From Sabellastarte sp. h YS-2021 (lineage: Eukaryota > Annelida > Polychaeta > Sabellida > Sabellidae): a stretch of DNA of 64,000 nucleotides. The stretch is taken from positions 60,990,255 to 61,054,254 of the forward strand of contig OZ024933.1 in the NCBI GenBank assembly GCA_964017235.1. Reading direction: 5' to 3'. Position numbers and translations under genes: made by a program. Shown here in pieces: positions 49,501-58,500 of the stretch (its first letter is position 1; each line of letters starts with the position of its first letter). The notes beneath the pieces are model-generated. The model made no database searches. It worked only from the letters and a program-made list of their open reading frames with translations, and was not told the DNA's origin.

Positions 49501-52500
49501 TTGTGTTAATTTGTGCTCTCTTATGAAAAAAAAACAAACTTTATATAAAAAATATATATGTATTAATTTAAAATCTACTATGTTGTTCTTGTGGGAGTCT
49601 GTTTAATATGCAAAATTTAAATCCATATGCATAATACTTCAGATCTGTTTCAGTTGGGTTCTGCAATATATAAATATATGCATATTTTACAATCACTTCA
49701 AAGTGTACACACAATGTTAACTACAAATTGGATTTGCATGAGACTGAAACCCCAATTCTGGTAGATACACTGATCACCACATAACTAGCCAAGGCACAAC
49801 TTTACAGTGACACTAATCTCACCACAATGCCTAATGACATAATTGACACTAATCTCCCAACAATGCTCCATGAACAACGGATTATATCTGTATAATGTTC
49901 ATGAAGATATACAAATACACTAAATACCCAAAGCAATCCCTCTTGTTTACATTTTGTTAATAAGACTTGATCTAAGTATTAAATATGTGTTAAGAGATGG
50001 CTTTACATCATAGTTATATAGGTTAAAGGATGATGGAAAAAATACAACTAGAAATAGGATGCCCTGTTGAAAGTAGCCAGCGACATATAAATAGAAACAG
50101 GATAGCATAGAAGAACACACATTATCATGTGTAATGTCCACCCCATGAACCTTTTGCCAAAATTGTAGAGTAGTCTTACAAGACCCTGTTTCATTTGTAA
50201 AATATACCAATCATGCTTAAATATTTATTAGTATACACGTAAATTATTTCAGCTTCATGCCTTTTTGCATTAGTTGGGTCAAAAATTTTGACGAAATCAC
50301 TCTATGTCGCACAGTTAAGGAAATAGAAGCAAATTTCTGTTTTTCTGTTTTTGGCAAAAATTCGAAAATTCAAAATGTTTTTTTGCAAATTGGCAAGAGT
50401 ACATTCTTTAGATACTCTGTGGGTCGAAAATTTCGACGAAATCGCTGTATTTCGCACGGTTAAGGAGATAGAAGCAATTTCGTGTTTTGCCATTTTTGGC
50501 AAAAATTCCAAAATTCAAAATGGCCGCCATTTTTGGGGAGGGGAAAATTTTTTGAAAATTGCAAAGAGTACCTTCCTTAGATACCCTGTGGGTCGAAAAT
50601 TTCGACGAAATCGCTCTATCTGGCACGGTTAAGGAGATATGAACACATTTGCCTTTTTCAGTACTCAAAATAGCCAATTACTCATTTATTTAATTAATTA
50701 CTCACTGATCTATGAAGCAATTCCCCCCAAAAGCAATCCCATACAAGCTATTAACCCAATGAACCTCCATACCAAATTTCAGAAAGATTGGCTTAATAGT
50801 ATTCCTTAAAATGTCTGGAAACCAAAGAGATACTCAAAAGTAGCAAAGTAGCTATTACTCAGTTAGCTATAGAGCTATCATCACCAAAAGCAATCCCATA
50901 CAAGCTATTAACCCAATAAATCTGCATACCAAATTTGGTAAAGATAGGATAAGAACTGGTGCCTAAAATGTCTGGAAACCAAGTGTGACGTCGGACGGCG
51001 GATGGCAGACGGCGGATGGCAGACGGCGGAAAAAGCAAAAATAATATGTCCACCCCCAGTGAGTGGACATAATTATTTATACATGTACTACTGAATACTG
51101 AAGCTTAAATTCAGAATGCTGAGTAAAATATGCAGTGTAATTGAAATTCAAAATATTCAATTACAACTAGACAAAAGTTTTTGTACACAAAAACAAAGCG
51201 TCCCTACAGCTTTTAAGTTTTATGTGAAATGCTAAAAGACCAATGTGAAGAGGTAAATGTTATTGGTGAAGAGAAATTTTCGTGGAAAGGACCATGTTAG
51301 GATCACAAGAGTGACGTCAAAATGAAAAAAGCAATCAGTGCCTATGAACGGGTTCTGTATCAGCTGACTGTGTGTTTTCAGCTGCAAAGTAGAAGAAACA
51401 CTTTTAAGTTTGGCTATGCTTCTTTGACCTTGAAGGAGAGGCCCAAGGTCAAATCTGACCACATCAAAAGATTTCAAGCCCATCATTTCCTATATGTAGG
51501 TATACCATCCCAAACCTCTAGGACCAATAAGAAGCAAGTTATAAGCACTTTTAACTTTGGCTATGCTCGTTTGACCTTGAATGAGAGGCCCTAGGTCAAA
51601 TCTGACCACACCAGAAGATTCCCAGCACATGATTTCCTATATGTTGGTATACCATCCCAAACTTCTAGGACCAATAATAAGTGAGTTATAAGCACTTTAA
51701 AGTTTGCCTATCCTCGTTGGACCTTGAAGGAGAGGCCTAAGGTCAAACCCGACCACACCAGAAGATTCCTAGCACATGATGTCCTACATGTTGGTTTACC
51801 AGCCCCAACCTGTAGGACCAATAATAAGCGAGTTATAAGCACTTTTAAGTTTGGCTATGCTCGTTTGACCTTGAAGGAGAGGCCCAAGGTCAAATTCGAC
51901 CACAGCAAAAATTTTTATGAACTTATAATCAATCAAAAAATTTCCCCACGCCTATAGAAGACAACTGCCACATATCATTTGGATAGGCCTAATAACAAGG
52001 GAGATATTCAAGGGAGACGATAATGCGGCGGCTGACTGAAAACCAGGGGTGAAATCAATAAGTGTCCCCTTTTCAAGGGACGCTTAATTATATGTGATTA
52101 GTTTAACTATTCTAGCCACTTTGACTGTAGTTAAAAATATTTTTCTCAATTTAGTGAAAACCGCTGGGAAAAATCGCCCAAATGTGCAAAGTAAAGAAAA
52201 TTCGCCTGCTTTGCATGTAGTAAAAATCGTACCGCGCCGCATAAATGTGCAAGGGCCTTAACAGTTCAAATAAACACAGATATGCTATACATAGGCATGT
52301 CTTGGAATGCAGAAAGCATAAACATTTGTATGAGATATCACCTCCTCCCATTTTTTTCAAGATTCTTAAACTGTGATGGGAAAGTAGCCTTTCACTAGTG
52401 AAATATTTACATAAAACTAAGGATCTGTTGATAAATTCAAAAGTTGTCATTAAAATGTAATGAATACTGTTTTTTTGCCTTTTATCACTGGTACTTCTAT

Positions 52501-55500
52501 CAAGATAAAGTATGATGTAAAGTGAAATCAAAATATACAATTTGTTTTCACTTGCATAAATAATTTATCAAAGCATGATGTTGTAGTCAAATTTATTACA
52601 TTTATTTGAAAGAATCCTTAAAGTTTTAACTTTTAATAGAAGTCTTTTATATTATCAGTTCATGAAATTATTCATTATATAGTGGTCTTTCCTTTAGATA
52701 GTAGTTTAGTACTTTTTGCCCATATGTTTGGATAATTTTAAGCTTTGGAAATTAGCTGGTTACATTTTTTTTCGAAATTTTTAAGCCTTTGTTGAGACTG
52801 AGAAAATTATATGTGTTTGGTGAAAATTTTTATCAACACTATACACCATATAGTTTGGTAGCCGCATTCTGTGTACTATGATGAAAGCATTGTTTACAGC
52901 TTGGGTGGGAAACTTCTGAACTAATTTGGGGAACATTTGTGATTATCCTTGCTTGAGGCCCAGTTCTAAAGACATTTATGTTGTATTTATTTCATCTCCT
53001 AGCAATAATTAGTTTTCAAAATGAAAATATAACTATCAAAACTCATCTCACAGTTGAACTTGGTTGACTGCATTGTTTTGTGATTTTTATCCAACTTGCT
53101 TATATACCTCTCTAAATATTTTTTTATCTGAAACAAATATAAAAGATGTTCTCCAGGCTATTTCAGAAACTTACTGTGCCAGAATGATGTCTTATAGGCA
53201 AATAAAATTCATAAAAACAGATAATACAATTTTTAAAATATATTATGTATGTATTAAAAGGCTTACGAAAACGATAGTTTGTTTACATTGTCATGAACCT
53301 GTGACGTCAGGGCTAGTACTTTTTACGACAGGGCTAGTACTTTTCACAGGAGTTGTCCAGTGAAAAATAATGGCTGACAGTTATGAAAATCTTGAAAAAA
53401 CAGCCAGAAAGTGACTGAATATACCATGTAACCTTGTCCAGACGCATCTTATTTTTACAAAAATTGAACTTTCATATGTATATGTAACTGTTGATGAATG
53501 ATCTGAAAATGTTTCCTATGACCTTTAATCAAAGATTTTGAAGTCCTTTTTTCAAATATAAAGGAAGAGAACAAAGTAATATATGGTGTTGCTGCACTAT
53601 GCAGGAAAAATATCTATGTAACTTCAGTCAAAAGCAAGAGGTTTCAAACTAAATACACTTGTAAGAGATCTGAAGGCCAACTGCAGAAACATTTGCAAAA
53701 ACACAAACAAAAAACAATTTTCATGTGATTGTAAGATGTGTTACAGTAACATGTGTATTGTGTCTTTACTCATTTACACATAAGCTATGACTTGTCAGAA
53801 CTGAATTTATGACACAACTTATCTCTAGGTTAATATTATAATAGGAGCATTCCTTTCAGGAAAGCCAAAAGATTTCCCAATAGGTTAATTTCACATCCCA
53901 AATCTCTAGAACCAATTGTCTATCCTCGTTTCACCTTGAAGGAGGGGCTAACCAACCCTAACCCCTAACCCAAGGTCAAATCCGACCACACCAAAAGATC
54001 CCCAGCCAACCATCCCAAACTTCTAGGACCAATAAGAAGCAAGTTATAAGCACTTTTAACTTTGGCTATGCTCGTTTGACCTTGAATGAGAGGCCCTAGG
54101 TCAAATCCGGCCACACCAGAAGATTCCCAGCACATGATTTCCTATATCTTGGTATACCATCACAAACCTCTAGGACGAATAATAAGCAAGTTATAAGCAC
54201 TTTTAAGTTTGGGTATGCTCGTTTGACCTTGAAGGAAAGGCCAAGGTCAAATCCGACCACACCAGAAGATTCCCACCCCATGATTTCCTATATGTTGGTT
54301 TACCATCCATAACCTGTAGGACCAATAATAGGCGAGTTATAAGCACTCTTATGTTTGGCTATCTTTGTTTGACCTTGAAGAAGACACCCAAGGTCAAATG
54401 CGACCACACCAAAAGATTCCAAGCCCATGATTTCCTATACGTTGGTTTACCATCCCAAACCTCTAGGACCAATAATAAGTGAGTTATAAGCACTTTTAAG
54501 TTTGGTTATGCTCGCTTGACCTTCAAGGAGAAGCCCAAGGTCAAATTCAACCACACCAAAAGATTCCCAGCCCATGATTTCCTACATGTTGGTTTACCAT
54601 CCCAAACATCTAGGACCAATAATAAGCGAGTTATAAGCATTTTTCTGTTTGGCTATATTCGTTTGACCTTGAAGAAGAGGCGCAAGGTCAAATCTGACCA
54701 CACCAAAACATTCCCAGCCCATAATTTCCTATACCTTGGTATACCATCACAAACCTCTAGGACCAATAATAAGCGAGTTATAAGCACTTTCAACTTTGCC
54801 TATCCTCGTTTGACCTTCAACGAGGGGCCAAAGGTCAAATCTGACCACACCAGAAGATTCCCAGCACATGATTTCCTATATGTTGGTATACCATCCCAAA
54901 CCTCTAGGGCCAATAATAAGCGAGTTATAAGCACTTTTAAGTTTGGCTATGCTCATTTGACCTTGAACGAGAGGCCCAAGGTCAAATCCGACAACACCAG
55001 AAGGTTCCCAGCCCATGATTTCCTATATGTTGGTATACCATTCCAAACCTCTAGGATCAATAATAAGTGAGTTATAAGCACTTTTAAGTTTGGCTATGCT
55101 CGTTTCAGCTTGAAGGAGGGGCCCAAGGTCAAATGCGACCACATCAGAAGATTCCCAGCCCATGATTTCCTACATGTTGGTTTATCATCCCAAGCCCCTA
55201 GGACCAATAATAAGTGAGTTATAAGCATTTTTGTGTTTGGCAATCCTCGTTTGACCTTGAAGGAGAGGCCCAAGGTCAAATCTGACCACACCAAAAGATT
55301 CCCAGCCCATGATTTCCTATATGTTGGTATACCATCCCAAGGCTCTAGGACCAATAATAAGCGAGTTATAAGCATTTTTATGTTTGGCTATCCTCATTTG
55401 ACCTTGAATGAGAGGCCCAAGGTCAAATCCGACCACACCAGAAGGTTCCCAGCCCATGATTTCCTATATGTTGGTATACCATCACAAACCTCTAGGACCA

Positions 55501-58500
55501 ATAATAAGCGAGTTATAAGCACTTTTAAGTTTGGCTATGCTCGTTTGACCTTGAAGGAGGGGCCCAAGGTCAAATCCGACCATACCAGAAGATTCCTAGC
55601 CCATGATTTCCAACATGTTGGTTTACCATCCCAAAGCTCTAGGACCAATAATAAGCGAGTTATAAGCACTTTAATGTTTGGCTATCTTCGTTTGACCTTG
55701 AAGGAGAGGCGCAAGGTCAAATCTGACCACACCAAAAGATTCCCAGGCCATGATTTCCTATATGTTGGTATGCCATCCCAAACCTCTAGGACTAATAATA
55801 AGCGAGTTATAAGCACTTTTCAGTTTGGCTATACTCGTTTGACCTTGAAGGAGAGGCCCAAGGTCAAATCTGACCACACCAGAAGATTCTCAGCCCATGG
55901 TTTCCTATATTTTGGTATACCATCCCAAACATCTAGGACCAATAATAAGCGAGTTATAAGCACTTTAAACTTTGGCTATCCTCGTTTGACCTTGAAGGAG
56001 AGGCCCAAGGTCAAATCTGACCACACCAGAAGATTCCCTGCACATGATTTCCTATATGTTGGTATGCCATCCCAAACCTCTAGGACCAATATTAAGCGAG
56101 TTATAAGCACTTTTAAGTTTGACTATCCTCTTTTGACCTTGAAGGAGAGGCCCAAGGTCAAATGCGACCACACCAAAAGATTCCCAGCACATGATTTCCT
56201 ATATGTTGGTATACCATCACAAACCTCTAGGACCAATAATAAGCGAGTTATAAGCACTTTTTAGTTTGGCTATGCTCCTTTGACCTTGAACGAGGGGCCC
56301 AAGGTCAAATCCGACCACACCAGAAGATTCCCAGCACATGATTTCCTATATGTTCGTATACCATCCCAAAGCTCTAGGACCAATAATAAGCGAGTTATAA
56401 GCACTTTTAAGTTTCGCTATCCTCATTTGACCTTGAAGGATGGGCCCAAGGTCAAATGCGACCACACCAGAAAGTTCCCAGCACATGATTTCCTATATGT
56501 TGGTATACCATCCCAAACCTCTAGGACCAATAATAAGCGAGTTATAAGCACTTTTCAGTTTGGCTATGCTCGTTTGACCTTGAAGGGGGGGCCCAAGGTC
56601 AAATGCGACCACACCAGAAGATTCCCAGCAGATGGTTTCCTATATGTTGGTATACCATCCCAAACCTCTAGGACTAATAATAAGCGAGTTATAAGCACTT
56701 TCCAGTTTGGCTATGCTCGTTTGACCTTGAAGGAGACGTCCAAGGTCAAATCTGACCACACCAAAAGATTCCCAGCCCATGGTTTCCTATATGTTGGTAT
56801 ACCATCCCAAACCTCTAGGACCAATAACAAGCGAGTTATAAGCACTTTTAACTTTGCCTATCCTCACTTGACCTTGAACGAGGGGCCCAAGGTCAAATCT
56901 GACCACACCAGAAGATTCCCAGCACATGATTTCCTATATGTTGGTATACCATCCCAAACCTCTACGACCAATAATAAGCGAGTTCAAGGCTTAATCTTAG
57001 CAAAATTTTTATGAACTTATAATCAATCACCCGTCAATCGGTCAATTATAGCCTGATTGATCCCAATATCGACTGGCGCCTAGATTCTTCCCTCAGGAAT
57101 ACGCATGTCAAATTTGATTGACCCACACCCAGTACTTTCTGAGGAAATCTAGTGAAAAGGAAGTAAATTTTTTTTTGAATTTTTGATAATGTGACCTTGA
57201 TAAAGGTCAAATTTATGCCTGTCAAAAAATTTCCCCACGCCTATAGAAGAACACTGCCACACATCATTTCGATAGGCCTAATAACAAGGGAGATATTCAA
57301 GGGAGACGATAATGCGGCGGCGGCGGCGGCTGACTGAAAACCAGGGGTGAAACCAATAAGCGTCCCCTTTTTTACAATTACAAATACAATTACTCGGTCT
57401 TTTAAAAAAATCAATTACAATTACAATTACGCAGAAATTGTAATTATTTACTCAGTTACTCAATTACTTGTGTAATTGACTCCAACTCTGCCTAGTAGCA
57501 ATGATAAGGGAGATATAAGGCCTTGTAATAGGATAATCCCATTTAACATGTGATATGATAGCCATTTTGTTTTTGAAACTAGGCTAAATTACTATCAGGC
57601 TAACTTTCCTAGCCATATATATTTTGCGCATATTTGATAAACCTAGCTGCAATATTTCAAGCTTTAGAGCATCTTAATGATTTTTAAATAATTGGTTATG
57701 GCGGCCATTTTGTTTTTCAAAATAAGGCCAAAATTTTTCTCAGGCAAAACATTTGAAGGCCAGGACTTTTGATGGTCTGTCTTATATTGTGAAGCCATAG
57801 CACCAATAATAAGGCAGAAATAAGGACGTTTTAGTGTGACGACCTCATTTAACCTTGAAGCAGGGGTCAAAGGTCAAATTTGACACCTGGAAAAGATTCC
57901 CAGGACATGACTTCCTACAAGTTTTATTCACATTCCGAACCTCTAGGAGTATTATTTGGGGAGATATAAGGCCTTTTTAATAGGATAACCCTGTTTGACA
58001 TTAAACATGTGATATGGCGGCCATTTTGTTTTTGAACTAGGCCAAAATTGCTATCAGGCTAGCTTTTCTAGCTATATAGCTTTTGTGCAAATTTGATGAA
58101 GCTAGCTGAAATATTTCAAGATTTAAAGCACCTTTATGATTTTTAAACAGTTAGCTATGGCGGCCATTTTGTTTTTCAGAATGAGGCTAAAATTTTGCAG
58201 AGACAGGTTTCCATAGCCATAAACATTCCCAGCAAATTTATAAATGAATGAGATATTAAGGTTTATGCAAAAACATGATGAACGGACGGATAGACGGACG
58301 CACGCACGTACGGAAGGCGTTTTATAATTTCTTGACCACGACCTTTGGCCGCGGGTGGCACACAGTAAATGCAATGTCCATTTGTCTAAAACTCTAGGCT
58401 GATCATATCCTCACACTTACATTATCCCTTCAACAGGAGCTACTTTAAAAATAGCATCAGAGATGCCCGTACCCCACAGCCTTGGGAAATATTTTAAACA

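Larger units (their letters stand above)
48405..57490. mobile_element. 9.1-kb hAT-like composite transposon with nested elements
   Basis: The left end is CAGGGTTGGGGTCAATTAC (48405-48423). The right end, read inverted, is CAGAGTTGGAGTCAATTAC (57472-57490), with 17 of 19 bases matching. Flanks are CATAGTAG (48397-48404) and CCTAGTAG (57491-57498), an 8-base duplication with one mismatch. CAGRG-type ends with 8-bp duplications are hAT hallmarks. Both ends are followed by (T/A)CAATTAC-rich subterminal repeats. No transposase frame is visible, so it is non-autonomous or has been gutted. Inside sit three array elements at 50.26-51.07, 51.20-52.09 and 53.85-57.37 kb. The whole lies in intron 1 of the HSPA12-like gene. 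Confidence 0.78.

Noticed and set aside
34048..52086. Canonical Helitrons
   Set aside because: No TC start or CTRR end, and the hairpin lies at the very terminus with inverted left ends. This fits Helentron/HINE types better.
42400..57000. CRISPR-like regular arrays
   Set aside because: The units are head-to-tail monomers without unique spacers, in a eukaryotic genome.
55233..57014. Long plus-strand frames (343 and 244 codons) as a repeat-protein gene
   Set aside because: They follow from a 147-bp monomer (divisible by three) without stops. There is no promoter, convincing start or domain, and the array is inside a mobile element in an intron. Kept only as a finding.
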